64,000 nt of DNA. Origin: Rubripirellula reticaptiva. Lineage in GTDB: Bacteria > Planctomycetota > Planctomycetia > Pirellulales > Pirellulaceae. Both the position numbers and the translations under genes were made by a program. The DNA lies in contig NZ_SJPX01000001.1 in NCBI RefSeq assembly GCF_007860175.1, positions 248,001-312,000 on the forward strand. The letters run 5' to 3'. The stretch's first letter is position 1; every line of letters starts with the position of its first letter. The notes below the pieces were generated by a model, which was not told where the DNA came from, ran no database searches, and was given only the letters and a program-made list of their open reading frames with translations. Below are positions 17,254 to 25,480 of this stretch, one piece after another.

Positions 17254-17387
17254 TTGCATCGCAGCTCAAAGATCGAGAAGAGTTCGTAGCGAAAGCCTTC
17301 AAGACTTTCGACGTTCTCCGGACAGCCATCGCCGAATGTCTTGCCGACTTCCGCCATCGGCGAACCACCACCCATACGATTTGACTT

Positions 17388-18170
17388 GTGCCCGGTACCT
17401 TCAAACTAACCGTCGCCTATGACGGTACCGATTTCGCGGGTTGGCAGGTTCAAACCAATACCAACAAACGCACGATCCAAGGCGCCATGCAGCGCGCGGT
17501 CAGGAAAGTGACCGGCCAAGACGCCATCGTCATGGGCAGTGGGCGCACCGACGCCGGCGTTCACGCGCTGGCCCAAGTCGCTTGCGTTCGAATCCCGAAC
17601 TGGCGTCACCCGGCCAAGACATTGATCCGAGCCATCAACGTCCGCCTACCCGATACGGTTTCGGTGCTCGATGCGGTCGAAGCCCCCGATGACTTTCACC
17701 CGATCCGCGACGCTATCGGCAAACGCTACCGATACCAACTGCAGATCGGCGGTATGCGAGATGCATTTGACCACCGATACCGCTGGCACCACCACGCCCA
17801 ACTTGACCTGGACGCGATGCGCGACGCGGCTGCGAGGATTGTTGGTAAAGCCGATTTCGCGAGCTTCCAAGGTGCCGGTTCTGTTCGCAAAACCACCACT
17901 CGAGACGTCCGCGCCTGTGACATCATCATCCAGCCCACCACCACGGACCAGCGCGCTCACATCGCCATCGAAGTCGAAGCCGATGGATTTCTCTACAACA
18001 TGGTCCGCAACATCGTCGGATCATTAGTCTCGGTCGGCCTAGGCCAACACGCCCCAAGCTGGATCGACCAAGTCATCGCAGCCAAGGACCGCCGACAAGC
18101 CGCACAAACCGCACCGGCACACGGACTGTTCATGATCCGAGTCGACTACCCAACCGACAACGACCTGTAA
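17388..18170 (+). CDS. truA: tRNA pseudouridine(38-40) synthase
   Basis: Isomerises uridines 38, 39 and 40 in the tRNA anticodon arm. The 260-residue protein starts at GTG: FKLTVAYDGTDFAGWQVQ is the conserved TruA N-terminus. The catalytic Asp is in MGSGRTDAGVHALAQ. FHPIRDAIGKRYRYQL, DFASFQGAGS, and GFLYNMVRNIVGSLVSVG follow in family order. It is close to the E. coli protein (270 aa) in length. It lies 134 bp after asd on the same strand, possibly in the same transcript. Confidence 0.95.
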   Translation: MPGTFKLTVAYDGTDFAGWQVQTNTNKRTIQGAMQRAVRKVTGQDAIVMGSGRTDAGVHALAQVACVRIPNWRHPAKTLIRAINVRLPDTVSVLDAVEAPDDFHPIRDAIGKRYRYQLQIGGMRDAFDHRYRWHHHAQLDLDAMRDAAARIVGKADFASFQGAGSVRKTTTRDVRACDIIIQPTTTDQRAHIAIEVEADGFLYNMVRNIVGSLVSVGLGQHAPSWIDQVIAAKDRRQAAQTAPAHGLFMIRVDYPTDNDL

Positions 18171-18489
18171 CGCTCGTTCGACGATACACAGCCGTCGAAT
18201 TTCATGGTCGAGAAATTCACACGGTTTCTTCACAATCGTTGCACCGGCAATTGTCTGCTGCATCCCGACAGAGAAAACTCGCCACTCAACGACAAAATTT
18301 CTTGAGCTTCTCGCGGTCGCTTATGGCGAATTCAGGTCCGTTCTATCGGCTCAATGGACAACCTCGCCAATGTGAAGAACCACTTACAAAGTGTTCATTC
18401 AATATTCACGGAATCCAGTGGCGATGGATGCGTATGCTATGCGACGGTCCGATGACATGTCGCTGGACTTCTATCAATGAAGATTGGAA
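18171..18489. other. Intergenic region upstream of kinase-FHA pair
   Basis: About 320 bp with no ORF I would defend and no clear hairpin terminator. It should hold the promoter for the kinase gene, but no convincing -35/-10 pair stands out. Confidence 0.4.
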
Positions 18490-20019
18490 ATGCAAACGGG
18501 AACCTCGATCAACAGCGCTACGACGACTCAACCAGTCCCACCTCAACCGGTCTTGGACGAGGCGACTCGTTCGTTCGTGAAACGTTCGTTGGCGGCTGGC
18601 TTGGTCGAAGTTAGCGACCTGAAAAAGGTCGTCGTGTCACTGATGGCTGAGAGTCTAGTGTTCTCGCCCGAACGACTGGCCGGCGGCTTAGTCGGTGCCG
18701 GGATCCTAACCCAATGGCAAGCGACCAAACTTTTGTCGGGCAAAAGCAAAGGCTTTTACTTGGGCAGCTACCGTCTGCTGCGTCCACTCGGTCGCGGAGG
18801 CATGGGCGTCGTGTATCTGGGCGAACACCACGTGATGAAGCGGTTGATGGCGCTGAAGATTTTGCCCCCCGAAGCGTCTGGAGACGCGCGACGCATCAAA
18901 CGTTTTCAAGACGAAGCGAAAGCTTGCGCGCAGCTTGACCATCCCAACATTGTTCGTGCTTACGATTTTTCACAAGCCAGCGGCAAGCTTTACATCGTGA
19001 TGGAGTACGTCGATGGCATCGACCTGCACCAAGCCGTCGCGCGAGATGGAAAGATGTCGGTCGCCGAAGCAATGGACGCACTAACGCAAGCGGCTGCCGG
19101 CCTGGCTCACGCGCACGAGCGAGGCATCATTCACCGCGACATCAAACCGTCCAACTTGATGTTGCGGACCGACGGTGTTTTAAAAGTCAGCGATCTAGGA
19201 CTAGCTCGCATTGGCTGGACCGACGGCGAAGACGAGAGCCGACGGCTGATGGGCACCGCTGATTTTGTTGCACCTGAACAAGCCATCAACAGTCAATCGG
19301 TCGACGCACGAGCTGACATTTATTCGCTAGGGTGTTCGCTCTATTTCTTATTGACCGGACGTGCCCCCTTTGATGGTACGACGGTCGCACAGCGATTGGC
19401 CAAGCATCAAACCGCCGCCGTCCCTGACGTTCGGCAGCGGCGCCCCGATTGCCCCGCCGGAGTCGCCGAACTGTTGATGCGGATGATGGCGAAACGCCCC
19501 GAGGACCGCCCCAAGTCGGCAGTCGAGTTGATCTCGCAGTTGAAGCGATTCGGCGGACTTGGAACAGATTCGAATAATCATCCGCTTCGCCATGTGGCGC
19601 CGGCCAGCGACACGGCCATCGATGAAATGACTTATCAAGCCACCATCGACGACAGCTCGCTTTCGTCCGATGGCGAGGTCGAAATCGTTGCTGATGAATC
19701 CGTATTTGATTTTGGCGATCTGCCGCCGGTCGATATGGCCAGCGTTGTGATGAGCAAACCCGTCGCAATAGCAAATGCCGGTCCCATCAAACCCAAGTCA
19801 GTGGCGGGCGAACGAAATTCACCAACTTCAAACGGCAGTGCCTCGAACAACCAGCAAGTATTGCTAGGCGTCGGACTAGCGTTTGCGATGATCGCGCTGG
19901 TTGCGGTGATCGGACTCGGGTTCATTTCCATGTCACGTCCATTGCCTCAGGCAGTGCCCAAAATCAAAGTGACCGAAGGTGGAAAAGACGGTTCCGTCAT
20001 CATTCTGCAGCAACCCTAG
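18490..20019 (+). CDS. Hanks-type Ser/Thr protein kinase with C-terminal membrane anchor
   Basis: Predicted membrane kinase of 509 residues. An N-terminal helical region of about 85 residues (including LTQWQATKLLSGKSKGFYLG) precedes the catalytic domain, an arrangement common in planctomycete kinases. Catalytic features seen: glycine loop LGRGGMGVVY, lysine near residue 123 in MALKIL, HRDIKPSNLML near 215, DLG in place of DFG near 235, MGTADFVAPEQA, and DIYSLGCSLYFLLTG. An acidic linker leads to one transmembrane helix near residue 465 and a short external tail. All catalytic residues are present. It lies 19 bp before an FHA-domain gene, and FHA domains bind phospho-threonine, so the two probably form a signalling pair. 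Confidence 0.92.
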   Translation: MQTGTSINSATTTQPVPPQPVLDEATRSFVKRSLAAGLVEVSDLKKVVVSLMAESLVFSPERLAGGLVGAGILTQWQATKLLSGKSKGFYLGSYRLLRPLGRGGMGVVYLGEHHVMKRLMALKILPPEASGDARRIKRFQDEAKACAQLDHPNIVRAYDFSQASGKLYIVMEYVDGIDLHQAVARDGKMSVAEAMDALTQAAAGLAHAHERGIIHRDIKPSNLMLRTDGVLKVSDLGLARIGWTDGEDESRRLMGTADFVAPEQAINSQSVDARADIYSLGCSLYFLLTGRAPFDGTTVAQRLAKHQTAAVPDVRQRRPDCPAGVAELLMRMMAKRPEDRPKSAVELISQLKRFGGLGTDSNNHPLRHVAPASDTAIDEMTYQATIDDSSLSSDGEVEIVADESVFDFGDLPPVDMASVVMSKPVAIANAGPIKPKSVAGERNSPTSNGSASNNQQVLLGVGLAFAMIALVAVIGLGFISMSRPLPQAVPKIKVTEGGKDGSVIILQQP

Positions 20020-20038
20020 CACACCAAAGGAAAAATCC

Positions 20039-21034
20039 TTGATTCGCTCGGCAGTACTCGAAACGGCTTGCGCACGACTGATCCTCCAAACGGGCAGCTT
20101 GGCTGGTTTAGAGGCTCCGTTGATGACGGGTTTTTATATGATCGGCCGACATGCAGATTGTCAGATCCGCCCCAAGACACGGTCAGTCAGCCGACGACAC
20201 TGCTTGCTCCAATGCCAAGATAAATCAGTGCAATTGATGGATCTGAACAGCACCAGCGGTACCCGGGTGAACGATGAGAAAATCGAACCGAAAACGTGGC
20301 GTTTGCTTTTTGAGGGCGATCGGGTCCGATGCGGCAAAATTGAATTTCGCGTGGGCCTGACTGCTCAACGGCCCCCCAGACCAGCGATCAACAATCGCAT
20401 TACCGCTGCGAAGCTAACCACAGCACAAATCAAGCCTCCTCGCATCGAGGCACTTCCGACCAAACTCACCGCTCAACCCAGCGACCGCATGACCTCCATC
20501 GCCCCACCCGAATCTCAGCCGAATTCTCCGTCGATCGTCAATGGAGCGGCTTGGGAATCATTTGACATCGCCGGATTCCTTGAAACCGAAGACAATCAAG
20601 ATCGTGAAGCACGGTACGACCGAATTCGGACCGAGAATGCCGAGGCGATTGCAGCAGAGAACCTGCGAGACCGCCAATTTGACGACACCCAATTTGATGA
20701 CACGATGGTCGAAGACAGTAGCGACGATATTGCACCGTATAACGATGTTGACGCATCCTCGCTTGCCGCTTCGTTCAACAGTGGTGCGACCACGCAGCCC
20801 AAGTCATCGCAGCCCAAGTCGTCGCAGCCCAAGCCGTCGCGGCCCGATAGGCCGCAGCCCAGAACGAAACGAAACTGGAACTTGGCCGCTCGGTTCACCC
20901 TTCCCTACGAACCCGACGCGATCAAGTTAACTGCGGCTTGGATTCTCGCCGCAGCCATCGTTGGGCTGGTCGCTTGGAAGGCCTATCATTTTTCCGCTAA
21001 ACCGGATGTACGCGTGATCCAGACAATCGACTGA
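20039..21034 (+). CDS. FHA-domain protein with C-terminal transmembrane helix
   Basis: Starts at TTG with AAAGGA about ten bases upstream; no ATG gives a complete FHA domain. Residues about 12-105 form the FHA domain: GFYMIGRHADCQIRP, SVSRRHCLLQ, LMDLNSTSGTRVND, the G-R, S-x-x-H and N-S/T-G signature positions. A polar disordered linker of about 180 residues follows, including a short QPKSS repeat. One transmembrane helix (WILAAAIVGLVAWKAYHF) is close to the C-terminus, so the FHA domain should face the cytoplasm. It is probably co-transcribed with the kinase gene 19 bp upstream, whose autophosphorylated form may be its ligand (inference). Confidence 0.85.
   Translation: MIRSAVLETACARLILQTGSLAGLEAPLMTGFYMIGRHADCQIRPKTRSVSRRHCLLQCQDKSVQLMDLNSTSGTRVNDEKIEPKTWRLLFEGDRVRCGKIEFRVGLTAQRPPRPAINNRITAAKLTTAQIKPPRIEALPTKLTAQPSDRMTSIAPPESQPNSPSIVNGAAWESFDIAGFLETEDNQDREARYDRIRTENAEAIAAENLRDRQFDDTQFDDTMVEDSSDDIAPYNDVDASSLAASFNSGATTQPKSSQPKSSQPKPSRPDRPQPRTKRNWNLAARFTLPYEPDAIKLTAAWILAAAIVGLVAWKAYHFSAKPDVRVIQTID
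20795..20839 (+). repeat. Three 15-bp repeats inside the FHA gene
   Basis: Three near-identical 15-bp units encode QPKSS, QPKSS and QPKPS in the linker of the FHA protein, and degenerate copies continue to about 20865. The unit length keeps the frame, so copy-number change would only alter linker length. Confidence 0.85.
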
Positions 21035-21099
21035 CGAAGTTGCCGATTTTTGGATGCCGGGTTTAGAAGACTTTTAGGGCGCGACTATACTCGCCCCTC

Positions 21100-22476
21100 A
21101 TGACCACTTCTGCCAACCATCCCGATTCGACGCCTCCGCAGGCGACTGCATCGGACGGCGCGAGCGCGGATACGCCCACGGGCGATGCCGCCCCAGCGGG
21201 CGAGTCGGCGGCAGAGTCGGCTAAATCCGCCAGCGGCAAGAAACGCAAAGCACTGCAGTTCATTTCGACCGTCGGATTCGCATTCGCCATCGTCGGTCTC
21301 CAGCTCGGCCAAGGCATCCTGCTGGCCCGGTTGCTGGGCCCGGTCGGCCGCGGCGAATATGCCGCAGCGGTACTTTACGTCCAGATGCTGTTGTACGTAG
21401 GACTGTTTGGCGGGCTGGAAGTGATCTGTCGCCGTGCGGCCGAAGACAAACAGGCCAGCGAGGGACAAATTGGCGACCCTTTCAAACTTCGCCGAGCCGC
21501 ACTTTGGCTGGGCATCACGACCGGCACCGTCACATCGCTGATTGCCGTGGGATTGAACCTAGTCGCATTGCCAGCCGACAAACGGTTTCTGATTCCTGTC
21601 GCGATCCTGTGTTCGCTCAGCATCCTGGGCCAACACGCGATGCTGATCATGACGGCAGTCGACCGTGGCCGTGGCGAGTTTGGCAAGTACAACATCCGCC
21701 GGCTGATCGCCGCGGCCTCGTTCCCGATGCTGTTGCTGATCACGGCCTTGATGATGCCGATCGATGTGATGACAGCCGCTTGGTTGTTCGTCGCTGCGTC
21801 GGTGATTTCGATGATCGCGTGCTTAGCCGGCGTGCCACGCCCATTCACGGGGGCAAGCGAACCGAGCGTGCCAGTGTTGACCCGCGAAAGTCGGCCCTAC
21901 GGGTACTCGATGCTGGTGACGGACCTGTTCGAGCGACTCGATCTGCTGCTTGTTTTATGGCTCGCACCGCTGATCCAGCAAGGCTTCTATGCCGCGATGG
22001 TGCCGGCGGTTTACCCGTTGACGGTGATCCCCAATACGCTGGGCCTGTTCCTCTTCAACGCCGGTGCCAGCAAGGAAGGCCGTCTGAAAACCCGTGACAT
22101 CCACCGAATTTTGGGATCATCGCTGGCCATTCAAACCATCAGCACGATCGCTTTCATGTTGTTGATCGGGCCAATGGTGCGGCTATTTTACGGCGAAGAC
22201 TTCGAACCGGCGATTAAGTTTGCCATGTGGCTGGCCCCGGCATCGGCAATCAAGGGCGTGCTGCAGGGCCTGGACAGCTATCTGAAGGGGCGAGGGCGAC
22301 CACTGGCGCCGATCCGAGCTCGGTTTCTGGCAATCGCGGTCATGATAGTGTCCACTTGGGCACTATTTAGTACCTATGGAACTCTCGCCGTCGCCATGGC
22401 AGCCTTGGCGGGCCAGGTTGTTTGTCTGATCTGGTTGACTAGCATCGTGTATTCAGATGTTCAGCGTCACGAATAA
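21100..22476 (+). CDS. Polysaccharide flippase (Wzx/MATE-like)
   Basis: A 458-residue polytopic membrane protein, probably translocating lipid-linked oligosaccharide across the inner membrane. After a hydrophilic Ala/Ser/Gly-rich N-terminus (about 45 residues), the first helix pair contains FISTVGFAFAIVGLQLGQGILLARLLGPVGRGEYAAAVLY when read in segments, the typical flippase N-terminus. About twelve helices follow, with the GxFLFNAGASKEGR region and a C-terminal LKGRGRPLAPIRARFLAIAV. Two glycosyltransferase genes follow at once (6-bp gap, then a 4-bp overlap), making a short glycan-assembly operon. Confidence 0.88.
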   Translation: MTTSANHPDSTPPQATASDGASADTPTGDAAPAGESAAESAKSASGKKRKALQFISTVGFAFAIVGLQLGQGILLARLLGPVGRGEYAAAVLYVQMLLYVGLFGGLEVICRRAAEDKQASEGQIGDPFKLRRAALWLGITTGTVTSLIAVGLNLVALPADKRFLIPVAILCSLSILGQHAMLIMTAVDRGRGEFGKYNIRRLIAAASFPMLLLITALMMPIDVMTAAWLFVAASVISMIACLAGVPRPFTGASEPSVPVLTRESRPYGYSMLVTDLFERLDLLLVLWLAPLIQQGFYAAMVPAVYPLTVIPNTLGLFLFNAGASKEGRLKTRDIHRILGSSLAIQTISTIAFMLLIGPMVRLFYGEDFEPAIKFAMWLAPASAIKGVLQGLDSYLKGRGRPLAPIRARFLAIAVMIVSTWALFSTYGTLAVAMAALAGQVVCLIWLTSIVYSDVQRHE

Positions 22477-22482
22477 TTCAAC

Positions 22483-23661
22483 ATGAAACCCGCCCCATCA
22501 ACCGCCGTCGAAGACGCTCACGTCGTGTTTCTGGTCAACTTTGTTGCGCCTAACCTGATCGCGGTTTGCCAACAAATCGCTGCTCGAGTCGGCAAGTTCA
22601 CGATCCTGTCGTCGGTCGCGATGGAATCCAACCGCGACTGGCAGACGGAGTGGGGCGACTTAGACGTTCGCGTTCAAAAGACGTGGACCATCACCCGCCA
22701 TCCTAAGCATCCGGGCGGATACGTCGAAGTCAACTACGTTCATATCCCAACCGATACGCTCGGCCAACTTCGTCGGCTCAAACCTGATGCGATCGTTTCA
22801 CTAGAACTCGGTGCTCGAACGGCTTGGTCATCGCTCTACAAGAGCCTGCATCGCAAGTGTGTCCATATCACCTCGGTGTACGCGTCGGAACGAAGCGAAA
22901 GCGGTCGTGGACGACTGCGAGGCTGGCTGCGACGACGGTTGCTCCGCCGCGCCCAGTGGGTGACCCACAACGGTCCAAGCTGCCAACGATTATTGCTGTC
23001 GTTCGGCGCCGATCCCAATCGCATGTCGTCGTGGAATTATGCGGCCGATCCCAACAAAGCTTACCGCGGTCCGATCACGCAGAAGTCTGACCGTTCGTCG
23101 TTGAAAATGCTTACCGTTGGACAATTGAGCGAGCGAAAGGGCGTCACTCAGGCGCTTCAGCAATTGTCCCAATGGGCAACCGCCCATCCCGACGTATCGA
23201 TCGTTTGGAACGTCGTTGGCAATGGTCCGTTGATGGAATCGATGAAGGCGACATCGTTGCCGGCGAACTTGACGATGCTCTTGCACGGTCACTGTGGCCC
23301 CGAAGCGATCGCAGACCAGTACCGCGACAACGACTTGATGCTGTTCCCAACTCTGGCTGATGAATGGGGATTGGTCGTCGACGAATCGCTACAGTCCGGC
23401 TTGCCCGTCATCGGCAGCCTGTACAGCCAAGCCGTCACGACGCTGATCACCGACGGCTGCGAAGGCATGGTTTACGATCCCGAAGAACCATCATCGCTTG
23501 CCCAAGCGATTGATCGCATTCTGGCGATGCCCGACGAGGACTATCAACGCATGCCCGAGACGGCTCGACTCACCGGAGCCGCGAGAACGCCCGAAGCATC
23601 GGCGGATCAACTTGTCAACGCCATCCGAATGGCCATGCAATCCAATGCGAGGGCACGATGA
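22483..23661 (+). CDS. Glycosyltransferase, GT4-like
   Basis: Cytoplasmic or membrane-associated sugar transferase of the GT-B fold (392 residues). The C-terminal Rossmann half shows KMLTVGQLSERKGVTQAL, SIVWNVVGNGPLMESMK, and DLMLFPTLADEWGLVVDESL, the E-x7-E region typical of GT4 retaining enzymes, then SGLPVIGSLYSQA. The N-terminal half (PDAIVSLELGARTAW) is the acceptor side. Donor and acceptor sugars cannot be read. It lies between the flippase and a second glycosyltransferase with which it overlaps by ATGA. Confidence 0.88.
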   Translation: MKPAPSTAVEDAHVVFLVNFVAPNLIAVCQQIAARVGKFTILSSVAMESNRDWQTEWGDLDVRVQKTWTITRHPKHPGGYVEVNYVHIPTDTLGQLRRLKPDAIVSLELGARTAWSSLYKSLHRKCVHITSVYASERSESGRGRLRGWLRRRLLRRAQWVTHNGPSCQRLLLSFGADPNRMSSWNYAADPNKAYRGPITQKSDRSSLKMLTVGQLSERKGVTQALQQLSQWATAHPDVSIVWNVVGNGPLMESMKATSLPANLTMLLHGHCGPEAIADQYRDNDLMLFPTLADEWGLVVDESLQSGLPVIGSLYSQAVTTLITDGCEGMVYDPEEPSSLAQAIDRILAMPDEDYQRMPETARLTGAARTPEASADQLVNAIRMAMQSNARAR

Positions 23662-24809
23662 ACTCATCGACCATTGCGAACAATCACCCGGATCTACCGG
23701 GCACGTCTAAGCCGCTTCGAGTGGCCATCTACACGGCCGATCAAAATCCGCACCGTGACCGCAGTCAAGGCATCACGTCGATGACGCGAACGCTGATGGA
23801 AGAGTTTGCCTTGCGCCGTGATCTGCAGATGACTCAAGTGATCAGTCGCAGTTCGTATCGACATTCCGATGCGGCAGTTCAAACCAAGTCGATTCCGTTT
23901 CGAACCGACGGACGAATCGGACGAGTTCTGGCCGACGCAATCCACCCCTGGCTCGCACGCCCCGCGGTGGACCTTTGGTATTACCCCAAGGGCTACGTGT
24001 CGCAGTACTCGCATCCGCATCAACCATCGGTCGGCACGATGCACGACACGATCGTACAACACTATGCCGATCACTATCCCGAAACTCGCAGCCCGCGCGC
24101 GTTCAAGTACTGGATCGGTGTCACCCGGCGCAGCTTAAAAGAACTTTCGTACGTGCTGACGATTTCCCAGCATGCTGCGTCTCAATTGAAACAGTTCTGC
24201 GACCGCTACGACATTCCTCAACCGCAAATGGAAGTCACCTACGAGGGCAGTTCATGGGAATCGATTCGCCATATCCGTCACGAAAAAGACGACTGTGTCA
24301 CTCACCTCGCGTCACCGGCGCCTCACAAAGGCACCAACCGTTTGCTGACGTTCTGGCAAACATTGCAATCACGCGGACGCGACCTTCCCAAGCTCGAACT
24401 GATCGGCAACCTCGACCAAGCTGGCGAAGAACTTTTTGAAACTCTTCGTGGCGTGATTCGCCACAAGCCGCAAGCAACCGCCGATCTGCAAGCCTCGATT
24501 GGCAAGGCTCGCGCGCTCTTGCTGCCTAGCGAGATCGAAGGATTCGGACTGCCGGCTTTGGAAGCCTATTACGTCGGCACGCCAACTTGCTATGTCCGTG
24601 ACACGTCGGTCGGGGAAGTCGTCGCGGACCAGGGCAGGGCAGGGGAGTTCAATTTGACGGACGTCGACGACTTTGAAAAAGCACTCGACTGGTCCCTGAG
24701 TGTCGACGAACCGACCATCCGCGCGATCGGCGATGCGATGCACGCACGATTTGCCAACCGAGTCATCGCCGACCGTGTTGTCGCAGCCTTTCGCCGCGCC
24801 GTGGTCTAG
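23658..24809 (+). CDS. Glycosyltransferase, GT1/GT4 group
   Basis: A 383-residue GT-B fold transferase with KPLRVAIYTADQN at the N-terminus, PSVGTMHDTI, YVLTISQHAASQLKQF in the interdomain region, then VTHLASPAPHKGTNRLLTFW, KLELIGNLDQ and ALLLPSEIEGFGLPALEAYY, the GT4 donor-binding E-G-F-G..x..E motif. The ATG overlaps the stop of the preceding glycosyltransferase, so translation is coupled. The segment QGRAGEF is encoded by two overlapping plus-strand GGGCAGGG motifs (24632-24644), with an AGG arginine codon. Confidence 0.88.
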   Translation: MNSSTIANNHPDLPGTSKPLRVAIYTADQNPHRDRSQGITSMTRTLMEEFALRRDLQMTQVISRSSYRHSDAAVQTKSIPFRTDGRIGRVLADAIHPWLARPAVDLWYYPKGYVSQYSHPHQPSVGTMHDTIVQHYADHYPETRSPRAFKYWIGVTRRSLKELSYVLTISQHAASQLKQFCDRYDIPQPQMEVTYEGSSWESIRHIRHEKDDCVTHLASPAPHKGTNRLLTFWQTLQSRGRDLPKLELIGNLDQAGEELFETLRGVIRHKPQATADLQASIGKARALLLPSEIEGFGLPALEAYYVGTPTCYVRDTSVGEVVADQGRAGEFNLTDVDDFEKALDWSLSVDEPTIRAIGDAMHARFANRVIADRVVAAFRRAVV

Positions 24810-24893
24810 GGATGTGGTGTAGGATGGCCCTCGAGTGAACCGGCAATTCCCTTGCCGCCAATCCCTACGACACAAACCATCAAGCGTTTCACA

Positions 24894-25466
24894 ATGGCCA
24901 AGGATCGGACCACACCAACCCGGACCGCACAAATCGTGTCGCCCGCGTTGTGGTTGCTGATTGATGGCTACAACGTCCTGGCTCCGACCGCCCCACCACG
25001 AAACCCAGGTGCAAACTGGCTTCATCAAGAACGGATGCTGCTGATCAACCGATTGGCCGAGCACCTTGATAGCGAAACGCGGCGTCGGACCTGCGTCGTT
25101 TTCGATGCCGCCAACCCACCCCGCGATCGACCGCACCGATTCACGATCAACGATATCGACGTGGTCTTCGCCATCGAGTATCCCGAGGCAGACGACTTAT
25201 TGGAAGAACTGATCGCAGCTCACCCGACACCAAAGACATTGGCAGTTGTCTCGTCAGACGCTCGGGTCCAGACAGCCGCGAAACGCAAACGTTGCCGATC
25301 CTTCGATTCGCAACTTTGGCTCGACGACTTGCTTGACGGAAATGTTCGCTTGGCCGTCGATCCGGCGCCGACCCAACCAACAACACCCAATCGCATCAAA
25401 CCGGCACCACCATCCGAATCCGATGTTGCCGATTGGATGCGAGAATTCGGATTCGACGAAAATTAA
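24894..25466 (+). CDS. NYN-domain (YacP-like) predicted ribonuclease
   Basis: A 190-residue protein with the NYN/PIN-like signature WLLIDGYNVL near residue 22, followed by CVVFDAANPPRDRP, IDVVFAIEYPEADDLLEELI and TLAVVSSDARVQTAAKRKRC. Conserved acids at DGYN, DA, EADD and SSD fit the metal centre of this nuclease fold. YacP-type proteins (Rae1 of Bacillus) act on RNA at the ribosome; that role here is only inference. An upstream in-frame TTG would add 14 residues. The C-terminal tail is Pro/Thr-rich, then DVADWMREFGFDEN. Confidence 0.82.
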   Translation: MAKDRTTPTRTAQIVSPALWLLIDGYNVLAPTAPPRNPGANWLHQERMLLINRLAEHLDSETRRRTCVVFDAANPPRDRPHRFTINDIDVVFAIEYPEADDLLEELIAAHPTPKTLAVVSSDARVQTAAKRKRCRSFDSQLWLDDLLDGNVRLAVDPAPTQPTTPNRIKPAPPSESDVADWMREFGFDEN

Positions 25467-25480
25467 AGGTTAAGGTATCC

